A DNA stretch of 64,000 nt, taken from contig JARWIR010000039.1 in NCBI GenBank assembly GCA_029959085.1, positions 186,001-250,000 of the forward strand, given 5' to 3'. The position numbers and the translations under genes were made by a program. Source of the DNA: Nemophila menziesii. Its lineage: Eukaryota > Streptophyta > Magnoliopsida > Boraginales > Hydrophyllaceae. Shown here piece after piece: positions 1 through 11,061 of this stretch. The notes beneath the pieces are model-generated. The model made no database searches and had not been told where the DNA came from. It was given only the letters and a program-made list of their open reading frames with translations. Every line of letters starts with the position of its first letter. Position 1 is the first letter of the stretch.

Positions 1-1208
1 AACCCAATAATAGTCTTAAGGATGGAACTTCAATTCATAGTTCGATCTATCAAAAATATTGCACCTAAAGTACATTTGCTTTACTCATAAAAAAAGTGAA
101 CTTGATGAAAAAATAACGGAACCAATGCTACGAATATATAACAAAATAATCATTATTTGATTTTTTTTTCATGTTGATGTTGTAATTTTTTTTTTGTCAA
201 AATATTGTATTTGATATTTAATAGATGGACAGAGAAAATGGAAGTTACTTTTGACAATATAAAAATGATACTACGTGGTTAAATGAAAGATTGGACTTGA
301 AATAAATTAAGGCTTTAAGATTTAACTTTAAAAATTGTGGGGTAGGATGTTCTGTGAACAAAAGATATTTTTTTATAAAATTAAGCTTTGGTCAAAATAA
401 AATATTAAAACTAAGGTAGACAATGGTCTCCCTAATAGGCAGCCATGATTACACAAAAGCAAAAGAGGTTAGTTTCACCCTTATCTTGTAAATGAAACCT
501 TTCAGTCCCCTTTTTATGTTTTTCTAAAAATGGTAAGTCCTTTTTTATTGGCATTACATTATTAATTTTATTCCACGTGCCACTGTATAATTGATATTAA
601 TAAATAACTATACTGCCTCGTCTTCCATAACAGGACAACACTTTTAACATATTGAAAAAACAAAAAAAAATATAAAATTGTGACAAACTCGAAAAAAATA
701 TACGACTTAAATATTACATTTGCAAAATTAGAGACTAATTCCAAGTAAAACTTCAAATGTTAAGTTTGAAGAGTACTAACAATTCAATCATCATATTTTT
801 TTTATTCCAAAAATGTCAAGGACTATAACATTTTCATAGAAATACATTGCAAATTATTTTTTAATTTTTATGTGAATTTTTTCTCCATACTAAATAGACT
901 GAGAACTAAGAATACCCAACTAAAATTTTCAATATAAATAATTCCAATAAATAGAAAATGATATGTTTCCAATAAAGTTCAAGTAACATAATCAATCAAA
1001 TTTACAAATAACAATAATACTTTTCTTCCTATCCATTAGAAATATCCAAAATAATGAAAAAGAGTATATCCATTATAAAGGAGAAATAATAAGCTACTTA
1101 TAAGAAAATAAAAAAAGAATTAAACATTAACCTATGAAAGCTTTTTCAATTGAAATAGAATGATCACTCTAAAACAAAACAACACTTAATGATAATCATT
1201 AGAAAAGG

Positions 1209-1232
1209 CTAAAAACCATAAATGATTTTAAA
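1209..1232. other. Deletion junction with 24-bp filler in U1
   Basis: Left of it the sequence follows U2 up to ATTAGAAAAGG (U2 4203). Right of it the sequence follows U2 from ATTAGTTCGATATTGG (U2 6037). The 1833 bp between are gone and replaced by 24 bases. Part of the filler (ATAAATGATTTTAAA) resembles ATAAATCATTTTAAA from the lost interval (U2 about 5169-5183), as in end joining with templated filler. Confidence 0.85.
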
Positions 1233-1262
1233 ATTAGTTCGATATTGGGAAAGCAGGCGGCG

Positions 1263-1411
1263 CTAGGGTTTTTGATATCATAAATGAAAGAAGATGATAT
1301 ATAAGTCTATCAACCAGATGAACCCAGAACACAGTACAAACGATCCTAAAAACCAAACACACCTTTGATGGCCCAATAGGTTTCAAAATTAATTTTTCTT
1401 GGGCTTGGGCC
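1263..1411 (-). promoter_or_regulatory. Promoter of U1 (no gene body behind it)
   Basis: Minus-strand order: site II cluster (TGGGCC at 1406-1411 on the plus strand, TGGGCT 1400-1405, GGCCCA 1370-1375), TATA (ATATATA, about 1297-1303), telo-box AAACCCTAG (1263-1271). The spacing is as in U2. Downstream, the exons are deleted, so any transcript would run into the left arm. Confidence 0.55.
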
Positions 1412-2265
1412 AATATATAGATTTGGACTAGCTTGATGACTATATTTTATAAACGTTGGCAAATTAGCTTTGTCTCTGGTGAAGTGACTTAATATTTATT
1501 CTCTTGGCACACGCTATTATATAGTATACCACATTCTTATCTTATCTCTCTCGATACAATACACAATCCTAGTCTCATGCCTTTTTCAATTTGTGTCCAA
1601 TCTATCTCGATACTCTTATAGTAAAATAACCTTCAAAGTACTCATTCATCTATCAATATAGTTTGCATTTATATGAGTTTAAATGTTCTAAAGTGGTTGA
1701 TGTTTTTACCATGCTTAGTTCATTCTACTCTGTGACTTATATGTGTTTTGAAATGGGTATATAAGGTGACATTAATTTTTTGTAATTGCATATAATTTTT
1801 TAAATTTTCATACTGTAACTTATTTGAAATAATATACATTTAGGATTTTTTTATGATATTATTGAAATTTTGAATTCTTTTATTTTCTTAATATGTTTAT
1901 TATTTATAATAGAATAATTATTATGCAAAAAATTTGAGATTAAATTTGACTAGAGTATCAGTTGCTTAAAAGGTTTTAACACTTTGATTTTATAACTATA
2001 TGGTTTTTTAGATGGATGAACTCAAGTAGTTACAAGATTCTCAGATACTTTTAATATTGAGACATGAATGAAAGTACCGATAATAGAGTTGTTGTCATTA
2101 ATGATACTAGTTAAACATAATATTTTGCATCAAAGTAGATATTGATGATATGTTATTTTACGACATCTTGCATTCTTAATAAGGATAACATACAATTTAT
2201 ACACTTATGTTTACAAGTTTTGGATTGGTGATAGAATAATAAACATTATCCATGAGCAGAAATAG

Positions 2266-2328
2266 CGTTTTGAGATCTCTTGGGGCTTTTAGCGATACTG
2301 TTTTGAGATCTTTTTAGGCCTTTTCAAG
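2266..2328. repeat. Imperfect direct duplication of about 33 bp (U1 shown)
   Basis: GTTTTGAGATCTCTTGGGG... and GTTTTGAGATCTTTTTAGGCC... lie side by side. The same pair occurs in every unit, in some with GAGATCT shortened to GACAT in the second copy (U4-U7, U14). Confidence 0.55.
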
Positions 2329-2900
2329 AAGGTTGTGTCCTTCACAAGTAGAAAATATTTAAATCCATTAGAAAAAAACTTTCGATGACACTCTGATACT
2401 CAAGTTAATAATAAATTTATGATAAAGTCCTCAAACAAGGGTGCTTATAAGAGGGGTGAAATGGTATATTTTGTACCATTTTTAATAATATAGTGGAAAT
2501 GTTTTACTCTATACAACACATATTTGTAAGTATTCCTAGTGTGATTCTTATATATATAACTAAATTATTCTAATATATAAGGATGTAAGCACATATTGAT
2601 CACATTATGTTTTCTTCATTGTAAATTTACGAAGCGCTTGAAAAGTACATTTGAAGACCTTTTATTTTAATATCTTTACCAATTTAATGATTAATGACCC
2701 ATCATCCGAATTTTTTAAGTTGTATATATTCTAGTAAAATTAGCACTTAAATATGAATTCATCTTCATTTTTAAGGAACTAACCACTCATATTTCAAAGA
2801 AAGTATTTAATACAAAAGTGGCGGGTTTATTAATATGATCAACAATATAAGATTGTGAAGCGTTTAGACCATTTTGTCCCTTTAAAAGAATGAATATATC

Positions 2901-2923
2901 GGGTGGGATAGCCTATCTCACCC
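2901..2923. repeat. Short inverted repeat near the unit boundary (U1 shown)
   Basis: GGGTGGGATAG followed directly by CCTATCTCACCC forms a near-perfect hairpin or cruciform with one mismatch inside the arms. It is one of the few GC-rich spots in the unit and recurs about 75 bp before every boundary, as GGGTGGGATAG in one class and GGGTGGGCTAG in the other. Function unknown. Confidence 0.6.
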
Positions 2924-4056
2924 AAAATAACATGTTATTAGTCCTAATAATAATAATAGTATTGAGAATCATATTCTGAAACAATTATATAAACAACCCA
3001 ATAATAGTCTTAAGGATGGAACTTCAATTCATAGTTCGATCTATCAAAAATATTGCACCTAAAGTACATTTGCTTTACTCATAAAAAAAGTGAACTTGAT
3101 GAAAAAATAACGGAACCAATGCTACGAATATATAACAAAATAATCATTATTTGATTTTTTTTTCATGTTGATGTTGTAAATTTTTTTTTGTCAAAATATT
3201 GTATTTGATATTTAATAGATGGACAGAGAAAATGGAAGTTACTTTTGACAATATAAAAATGATACTACGTGGTTAAATGAAAGATTGGACTTGAAATAAA
3301 TTAAGGTTTTAAGATTTAACTTTAAAAATTGTGGGGCAGGATGTTCTGTGAAAAAAAGATATTTTTTTATAAAATTAAGCTTTGGTCAAAATAAAATATT
3401 AAAACTAAGGTAGACAATGGTCTCTCTAATAGGCAGCCATGATTACACAAAAGCAAAAGAGGTTAGTTTCACCCTTATCTTGTAAATGAAACCTTTCAGT
3501 CCCCTTTTTATGTTTTTCTAAAAATGGTAAGTCTTTTTTTATTGGCATTACATTATTAATTTTATTCCACGTGCCACTGTATAATTGATATTAATAAATA
3601 ACTATACTGCCTCGTCTTCCATAACAGGACAACACTTATAACATAATGAAAAAACAAAAAAAAATATAAAATTGTGACAAACTCGAAAAAAGTATACGAC
3701 TTAAATATTACATTTGCAAAATTAGAGACTAATTCCAAGTAAAAATTCAAATGTTAAATTTGAAGAGTACTAACAATTCAATCATCATATTTTTTTTATT
3801 CCAAAAATGTCAAAGACTATAACATTTTCATAGAAATACATTGCAAATTATTTTTTAATTTTTATGTGAATTTTTTCTCCATACTAAATAGACTGAGAAC
3901 TAAGAATACCCAACTAAAATTTTCAATATAAATAATTCCAATAAATAGAAAATGATATGTTTCCAATAAAGTTCAAGTAACATAATCAATCAAATTTACA
4001 AATAACAATATTACTTTTCTTCCTATCCATTAGAAATATCCAAAATAATGAAAAAG

Positions 4057-4830
4057 AGTATATCCATTATAAAGGAGAAATAATAAGCTACTTACAAGAA
4101 AATAAAAAAAAGAATTAAACATTAACCTATGAAAGCTTTTTCAATTGAAATGGAATGATCACTCTAAAACAAAACAACACTTAAAGATAATCATTAGAAA
4201 AGGATGACACTATATATCAAATTTAAGTACAATTTACTAGTGTGATGTGTAATCTATAGATAAGAAATAGTTAGGGTTAGAATTTGATATAATAAATAGT
4301 TGTGTTATGTGTTATGTACAATTAAAGGTATAATAATTGTACCGATACTCGTATATGTAACTTTTTCTATTAATATATTTTTCTACCTTTTGGTTAATTG
4401 AATAACTTTTGAGTTATCCTTTTTTTATTATAACATATCATATAGAGTTAAATATGGTTTATTTTCAATTCTTTATACAATAAGTGCGATTAGTTTTTTT
4501 TGTTATTTACATCATTTGTTGAATTTTCAGTTATTTTTATTATCATAACATATTATATATAGTTAATTATGATGTATTTTTATTCTTAATACAGTAAGGT
4601 GCAATTGTTGTTATTATATAGTTTATTAAATTTTGATACTTTATCTTATTTGAATTACTATATATTTTAAAAATTATGATACTAGTAAAATTTGATTTAG
4701 ATATATTTTATCTTTGTTTATTAAGATTTTGAATTCTTTATTTCCTTAATACCTTTATTGTATATAGACAAGCAAGAATAAAATATCAAAAGAAAATTTG
4801 TAGCCATTACAATTTAAATCATTGACTAGA
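4057..4830. repeat. Left arm of the internal duplication (shown in U2)
   Basis: Diverged paralogue of 5691-6760 in the same unit. Matching blocks in order: TATATCCATTATAAA...TTACAAG (4057-4100 with 5691-5758); ATTGAAATGGAATG(A/G)TCA...CACTT (4140-4182 with 5808-5850); TTAGGGTT..TTTGATATAATAAAT with CTAGGGTTTTTGATATCATAAAT (4271 with 6066); ATACTTTATCTTATTTGAA...GAATTCTTTATTT (about 4630-4750 with 6610-6690); TTGACTAGA (4822 with 6749). The spacing grows from about 1.63 to 1.98 kb, so indels separate the arms. The same arrangement is in every full unit. Confidence 0.7.
4754..4759 (-). terminator. Candidate poly(A) signal AATAAA in U2
   Basis: AATAAA on the minus strand, about 110 bases past the TGA of the terminal exon. 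It sits at the same place in U3 (9560-9565) and U12 (53496-53501). In U4 and U7 it is AATAAT. In DNA this AT-rich the hexamer can occur by chance, so the support is its position. Confidence 0.35.
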
Positions 4831-4866
4831 CTTGGCTAAGAAGCAAGAAAACAGATCATCATTTTC

Positions 4867-5895
4867 TCAATCTTTCTTCTCCGTCCTTTCCAAACTCCTA
4901 GATGCAGCTGCTGGAGTATTGGAATGTGAAGATGGATTGGTTAAACTCCCATCCCGAATGTTACTTCCTTGAAGATTAAGATTATCATAGCTCTTGTTGA
5001 AGAAATTATTATGTGTCATCATTATTTTACGTTTCTTGTTGTACGCATTATCTGGTTTAGCTATTTGGATTGAACTCTGATATGCCTCACCTGAACAAGT
5101 CAAACAAGATACAAAATGTTAAAAAAAACACAAAAAACTAAAATATGTGGATTCACTTAATATATCATATATAAATCATTTTAAATTCCCCAACCCTTGA
5201 CCAGGAAAAAAAACCCCATATTATTTTGTCGTATTAAAATGACTACAATGTCCTAAATGACTAACGGTATTCATACATAGAATACTTTTAAAACGGCATT
5301 CATATCATTCTGTATATAAGATTTACCATTTCTTCGATAAAATTAACTTTTTAATGTATAGAAATATACACTACCTTACATAAACAACATTATACATTAG
5401 TCTATTATGTCTTTATAATTTTATCAAATAACCCTTGAATCCATTTAAGTCTAAAACAAAATCATGTTCTCCCTCAATTTATTTAAAAACTAATTTTATA
5501 CAAACCCCACATAGCTGCAACATTACGTGGTAAGAAAATCAAGCAAAGTGCACTTTTTATGTAAATTAACATCCAAATACAAAACAATTAACAAAGAAAA
5601 ATTAAAATACAAATTAACCAACGAAATTTAGCTTTGAAATAAGATGTAAAAATTGGTTTTTCAGAAAAGGAGTTGTAAACGGGGCAGGAGAGCATATATC
5701 CATTATAAACAAGAAGAAATAAGTTTAGATCCAATAAATAAATAAACTATTTACAAGGGATCAATGCAAATAGATAAATAAAATCAAACCTGACCAAAAT
5801 TTGTCCCTTATTGAAATGGAATGGTCATCAATCAGAAAAAAGAAACACTTGACTGGAAGACAAGAAGATCGACCGAGAAAAAAGAAAAAAAACAT
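4867..5895 (-). CDS. Unrecognised two-exon reading frame in U2 (109 aa)
   Basis: Read on the minus strand, an ATG at 5893-5895 opens a frame through 5790. The donor CAG|GTTTGA ends exon 1 (106 nt). The acceptor TTGTTCAG (AG at 5091-5092) starts exon 2 at 5090, which runs to a TGA at 4867. Lengths of 106 and 224 nt keep the frame, giving 109 residues. The N-terminus is rich in Phe and Leu (MFFFFFLGRSS, then KCFFFLI), which could be a membrane or signal segment or just a translated pyrimidine tract. The middle reads DDHSISIRDKFWSGEAYQSS. The C-terminus is polar, rich in Asn, Ser and Lys. AATAAA lies at 4754-4759, about 110 bases after the stop. Two other ATGs precede this one in the leader, at 5909-5911 and near 5957. 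I recognise no family. The splicing is a prediction. Confidence 0.35.
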
Positions 5896-6760
5896 TGAAA
5901 AAAGGATTCATCAAAGTATTAAATATATGTTAAGTAATAATTAGAAGAAAATGATACATATAGTACAGAGTACTGATTATTTTGTGTTTGTAATGTGTTA
6001 TTTATATCTTGGAAAGGGTGGAGCCTAAAGTTGGATATTAGTTCGATATTGGAAAGCAGGCGGCGCTAGGGTTTTTGATATCATAAATGAAAGAAGATGA
6101 TATATAAGGCTATCAACCAGATGAACCCAGAACACAGTACAAACGATCCTAAAAACCAAACACACCTTTGATGGCCCAATAGGTTTCAAAATTAATTTTT
6201 CTTGGGCTTGGGCCAATATATAGATTTGGACTAGCTTGATGACTATATTTTATAAACGTTGGCAAATTAGCTTTGTCTCTGGTGAAGTGACTTAATATTT
6301 ATTCTCTTGGCACACGCTATTATATAGTATACCACATTCTTATCTTATCTCTCTCGATTCAATACACAATCCTAGTCTCATGCCTTTTTCAATTTGTGTA
6401 CAATCTATCTCGATACTCTTATAGTAAAATACCCTTCAAAGTACTCATTCATCTATCAATATAGTTTGCATTTATATGAGTTTAAATGTTCTAAAGTGGT
6501 TGATGTTTTTACCATGCTTAGTTCATTCTACTCTGTGACTTATATGTGTTTTGAAATGGGTATATAAGGTGACATTAATTTTTTGTAATTGCATATAATT
6601 TTTTGAATTTTCATACTGTAACTTATTTGAATAATATACATTTAGGATTTTTTTTATGATATTATTGAAATTTTGAATTCTTTTATTTTCTTAATATGTT
6701 TATTATTTATAATAGAATAATTATTATGCAAAAAATTTGAGATTAAATTTGACTAGAGTA
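5691..6760. repeat. Right arm of the internal duplication (shown in U2)
   Basis: Second half of the duplication described for 4057-4830. This arm carries the intact promoter and the small upstream exon. The left arm has only a decayed counterpart of the telo-box (TTAGGGTTAG at 4271-4280), without the site II cluster. The blocks keep the same order and orientation in both arms, so this is an old direct duplication and not an inverted repeat. Confidence 0.7.
6066..6214 (-). promoter_or_regulatory. Site II / TATA / telo-box promoter of U2
   Basis: Read on the minus strand: GGCCCAAGCCCA (6203-6214) and TGGGCC (6173-6178) are site II elements. CCTTATATA (6101-6109) is a TATA box. AAACCCTAG (6066-6074) is a telo-box about 30 bases beyond it, where a start site is expected, followed by GC-rich GCGCCGCC. 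Site II plus telo-box is the known signature of plant genes for translation and cell proliferation, and of some snoRNA genes. The combination and spacing are seen; activity is inferred. Confidence 0.65.
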
Positions 6761-9672
6761 TCAGTTGCTTAAAAGGTTTTAACACTTTGATTTTATAACT
6801 ATATGGTTTTTTAGATGGATGAACTCAAGTAGTTACAAGATTCTCAGATACTTTTAATATTGAGACATGAATGAAAGTACCGATAATAGAGTTGTTGTCA
6901 TCAATGATACTAGTTAAACATAATATTTTGCATCAAAGTAGATATTGATGATATGTTATTTTACGACATCTTGCATTCTTAATAAGGATAACACATAATT
7001 TATACACTTATGTTTACAAGTTTTGGATTGGTGATAGAATAATAAACATTATCCATGAGCAGAAATAGCGTTTTGAGATCTCTTGGGTCTTTTTGGGATA
7101 CTGTTTTGAGATCTTTTTGGGCCTTTTCAAGAAGGTTGTGTCCTTCACAAGTAGAAAATATTTAAATCCATTAGAAAAAAACTTTCGATGACACTCTGAT
7201 ACTCAAGTTAATAATAAATTTATGATAAAGTCCTCAAACAAGGGTGCTTATAAGAGGGGTGAAACGGTATATTTTAAACCATTTTTAATAATATAGTGGA
7301 AATGTTTTACTCTATACAACACATATGTGTACATATTCCTAGTGTGATTCTTATATATATAACTAAATTATTCTAATATATAAGGATGTAAGCACATATT
7401 GATCACATTATGTTTTCTTCATTGTAAATTTACGAAGCGCTTGAAAAGTACATTTGAAGACCTTTTATTTTAATATCTTTACCAATTTAATGATTAATGA
7501 CCCATCATCCGAATTTTTTAAGTTGTATATATTCTAGTAAAATTACCACTTAAATATGAATTCATCTTCATTTTTAAGGAACTAACCACTCATATTTCAA
7601 AGAAAGTATTTAATACACAATTTGCGGGTTTATTAATATGATCAACAATATAAGATTGTGAAGCGTTTAGACCATTTTGTCCCTTTACAAGAATGAATAT
7701 ATCGGGTGGGATAGCCTATCTCACCCAAAATAACATGTTATTAGTCCTAATAATAATAATAGTATTGAGAATCATATTCTGAAACAATTAAATAAACAAC
7801 CCAATAATAGTCTTAAGGATGGAACTTCAATTAATAGTTCGATCTATCAAAAATATTGCACCTAAAGTACATTTGCTTTACTCATAAAAAAAGTGAACTT
7901 GATGAAAAAATAACGGAACCAATGCTACGAATATATAACAAAATAATCATTATTTGATTTTTATTTTCATGTTGATGTTGTAAATTTTTTTTTTGTCAAA
8001 ATATTGTATTTGATATTTAATAGATGGACAGAGAAAATGGAAGTTACTTTTGACAATATAAAAATGATACTACGTGGTTAAATGAAAGATTGGACTTGAA
8101 ATAAATTAAGGCTTTAAGATTTAACTTTAAAAATTGTGGGGCAGGATGTTCTGTGAACAAAAGATATTTTTTTATAAAATTAAGCTTTGGTCAAAATAAA
8201 ATATTAAAACTAAGGTAGACAATGGTCTCCCTAATAGGCAGCCATGATTACACAAAAGCAAAAGAGGTTAGTTTCACCCTTATCTTGTAAATGAAACCTT
8301 TCAGTCCCCTTTTTATGTTTTTCTAAAAATGGTAAGTCTTTTTTTATTGGCATTACATTATTAATTTTATTCCACGTGCCACTGTATAATTGATATTAAT
8401 AAATAACTATACTGCCTCGTCTTCCATAACAGGACAACACTTATAACATAATGAAAAAACAAAAAAAATATAAAATTGTGACAAACTCGAAAAAAATATA
8501 CGACTTAAATATTACATTTGCAAAATTAGAGACTAATTCCAAGTAAAAATTCAAATGTTAAGTTTGAAGAGTACTAACAATTCAATCATCATATTTTTTT
8601 TATTCCAAAAATGTCTAGACTATAACATTTTCATAGAAATACATTGCAAATTATTTTTTAATTTTTATGTGAATTTTTTCTCCATACTAAATAGACTGAG
8701 AACTAAGAATACCCAACTAAAATTTTCAATATAAATAATTCCAATAAATAGAAAATGATATGTTCCCAATAAAGTTCAAGTAACATAATCAATCAAATTT
8801 ACAAATAACAATAATACTTTTCTTCCTTTCCATTAGAAATATCAAAAATAATGAAAAAGAGTATATCCATTATAAAGGAGAAATAATAAGCTACTTACAA
8901 GAAAATAAAAAAAAGAATTAAACATTAACCTATGAAAGCTTTTTCAATTGAAATGGAATGATCACTCTAAAACAAAACAACACTTAAAGATAATCATTAG
9001 AAAAGGATGACACTATATATCAAATTTAAGTACAATTTACTAGTGTGATGTGTAATCTATAGATAAGAAATAGTTAGGGTTAGAATTTGATATAATAAAT
9101 AGTTGTGTTATGTGTTATGTACAATTAAAGGTATAATAATTTTACCGATACTCGTATATGTAACTTTTTCTATTAATATATTTTTCTACCTTTTGGTTAA
9201 TTGAATAACTTTTGAGTTATCCTTTTTTTATTATAACATATCATATAAAGTTAATTATGGTTTATTTTTAATTCTTTATACAATAAGTGCGATTAGTTTT
9301 TTTTGTTATTTACATCATTTGTTGAATTTTCTGTTATTTTTATTATCATAACATATTATATATAGTTAATTATGATGTATTTTTATTCTTAATACAGTAA
9401 GGTGCAATTGTTTTTGTTATTATATAGTTTATTAAATTTTGATACTTTATCTTATTTGAATTACTATATATTTAAAAAATTATGATACTAGTAAAATGTG
9501 ATTTAGATGTATTTTATCTTTGTTTATTAAGATTTTGAATTCTTTATTTCCTTAATATCTTTATTGTATATAGACAAGCAAGAATAAAATATCAAAAGAA
9601 AATTTGTAGCCATTACAATCTAAAACATTGACTAGACTTGGCTAAGAAGCAAGAAAACAGATCATCATTTTC

Positions 9673-9940
9673 TCAATCTTTCTTCTTCATCCTTTCCAAA
9701 CTCCTAGAAGCAGCTTCTGGAGTATTTGAATGTGAAGATGGATTTGTTAAACTCCCATCCCGAATGTTACTTCCGTGAAGATTAAGATTATCATAGCTCT
9801 TGTTGAAGAAATGATCATGTGACATCATTATTTTGCCTTTCTTGTCGTACGTCTGGTTTGGCTATTTCTTTTATCGATGAACTTGATGTAACGGTAGCTA
9901 GGATGGCGTAAGATTAGGATTGAACTCTGATATGCCTCAC
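9673..9940 (-). pseudogene. Terminal exon of U3, frameshifted
   Basis: Homologue of the U2 terminal exon with acceptor AG at 9941-9942. It keeps the 49 bp that U2 lacks but has lost 5 bp (GTACGTCTGG instead of GTACGCATTATCTGG near 9850), so the downstream frame is shifted. Entering in the GEAYQSS phase, it reads ILILRHPSYRYIKFIDK and then stops after RRTTRKAK. The ATG of the upstream exon is also lost (AAAAAATTG instead of AACATTG). Read as a decayed copy. Confidence 0.45.
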
Positions 9941-10912
9941 CTGAACAAGTCAAACAAGATACAAAATGTTAAAAAAAACACAAAAAACTAAAATACGTGG
10001 ATTCAGTTAATATATCATATACAAATCATTTTAAATTACAACCCTTGACCAGAAAAAAAACCCCAAATTATTTTGTCGTATTAAAATGACTACAATGTTC
10101 TAAATGGCTAATGGCATTCATACATAGAATACTTTTAAAACGGCATTCATATCAATCTGTATATAAGATTTACCATTCCTTTCATAAAATTTACTTTTTA
10201 ATGTATAGAAACATACACTACCTTACATAACCAACATTATACATTAGTCTATTATGTCATTATAATTTTATCAAATACCCCTTGAATCCATTTAAGTCTA
10301 AAACAAAATCATGTTCTCCCTCAATTTATTTAAAAATTAATTTTATACAAACCCCACATTGTTGCAACATTACATGGCAAGAAAACCAAGCAAAGTGCAA
10401 TTTTGATGTAAATTTACATCCAAATACAAAACAATTAACAAAGAAAAATTATAATACAAATTAACAACCGAAATTTAGCTTTGAAATAAGATGTAAAAAT
10501 TGGTTTTTCGGAAAAGGAGTTGTAAACGGGGCAGGAGAGCTTATATCCATTATAAACAAGAAGAAATAATTTTAGATCCAATAAATAAATAAACTATTTA
10601 CAAGGGATCAATGCAAATAGATAAATAAAATCAAACCTGGCCAAAATTTGTCCCTTATTGAAATGGAATGGTCATCAATCAGAAAAAAGAAACACTTGAC
10701 TGGAAGAGAAGAAGATCGACCTAGAAAAAAGATAAAAAAATTGAAAAAAGGATGCATCAAAGTATTAAATATATTTTAAGTAATAATTAGAAGAAAATGA
10801 TACATATAGTACAGAGTACTGATTATTTTGTGTGTGTAATGTGTTATTTGTATCTTGGAAAGGGTGGAACCTAAAGTTGGATATTAGTTCGATATTAGGA
10901 AAGCAGGCGGCG

Positions 10913-11061
10913 CTAGGGTTTTTGATATCATAAATGGAAGAAGATGTTATATAAGGCTATCAACCAGATGAACCCAGAACACAGTACAACCGATTCTAAA
11001 ACCCAAACTCACCTTTGATGGCCCAATAGGTTTCAAAATTAATTTTTATTGGGCTTGGGCC
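10913..11061 (-). promoter_or_regulatory. Promoter of U3
   Basis: Telo-box 10913-10921, TATATAA on the minus strand (10947-10953), site II GGCCCA near 11020-11025 and the TGGGCTTGGGCC pair ending at 11061. All elements are kept. Confidence 0.6.

Larger units (their letters stand above)
1..2994. repeat. Array unit U1, short form (2994 bp)
   Basis: First copy of the tandem unit. The sequence from position 1 recurs at 2995, 7798 and so on, which defines the unit boundary used here. It matches U2 up to 1208, then carries a 24-bp filler (1209-1232), then resumes at the equivalent of U2 position 6037. It therefore lacks 1833 bp containing part of the left arm, the terminal exon, the intron and the upstream exon, but it keeps the promoter (1263-1411). 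The rest (about 1-1200 and 1420-2994) is AT-rich repeat DNA in which I see no gene. A perfect G-box core, CACGTG, lies at 574-579 without an associated gene. Confidence 0.95.
2995..7797. repeat. Array unit U2, full form (4803 bp)
   Basis: Complete unit and the best reference copy. Plus-strand order: AT-rich start (2995-4050), left arm (about 4057-4830), terminal exon on the minus strand (4867-5090), intron (5091-5789), upstream exon (5790-5895), promoter (6066-6214), end of the right arm (to about 6760), then about 1 kb of AT-rich DNA with no visible gene. Together with U12 it is one of only two copies with a continuous two-exon reading frame. Confidence 0.95.

Noticed and set aside
574..579. 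G-box CACGTG in the first part of many units
   Set aside because: Isolated motif with no gene next to it, and mutated to TACGTG in U9-U12.
568..756. Minus-strand 62-codon frame, also at 3562-3750
   Set aside because: Present only in U1 and U2 and closed in other units by small changes. Its Phe/Tyr/Val-rich translation is what poly-T tracts give. No promoter or splice context.
5614..5703. Small minus-strand frame of 29 codons starting MDICSPAPFTTPF, open in most full units
   Set aside because: Closed by a stop in U8 (CAA to TAA near 35207), lies in the predicted intron, and has no independent signal. Its GC-rich start is notable but not enough.
5790..5850. Possible C/D-box snoRNA (TTGATGA on the minus strand, with a promoter type also used by snoRNA genes)
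   Set aside because: No CTGA D box at a suitable distance and no closing stem. The box C match is part of the arm duplication.
6025..6216. Minus-strand 63-codon frame, longer version at 57750-57953
   Set aside because: It lies across the promoter itself; its ATGs sit upstream of the expected start site, and the frame ends differently in each unit.
10282..10464. Plus-strand 60-codon frame, also at 62018-62200
   Set aside because: Lies antisense inside the predicted intron, is seen only in U3 and U14, and has low-complexity AT-rich composition.
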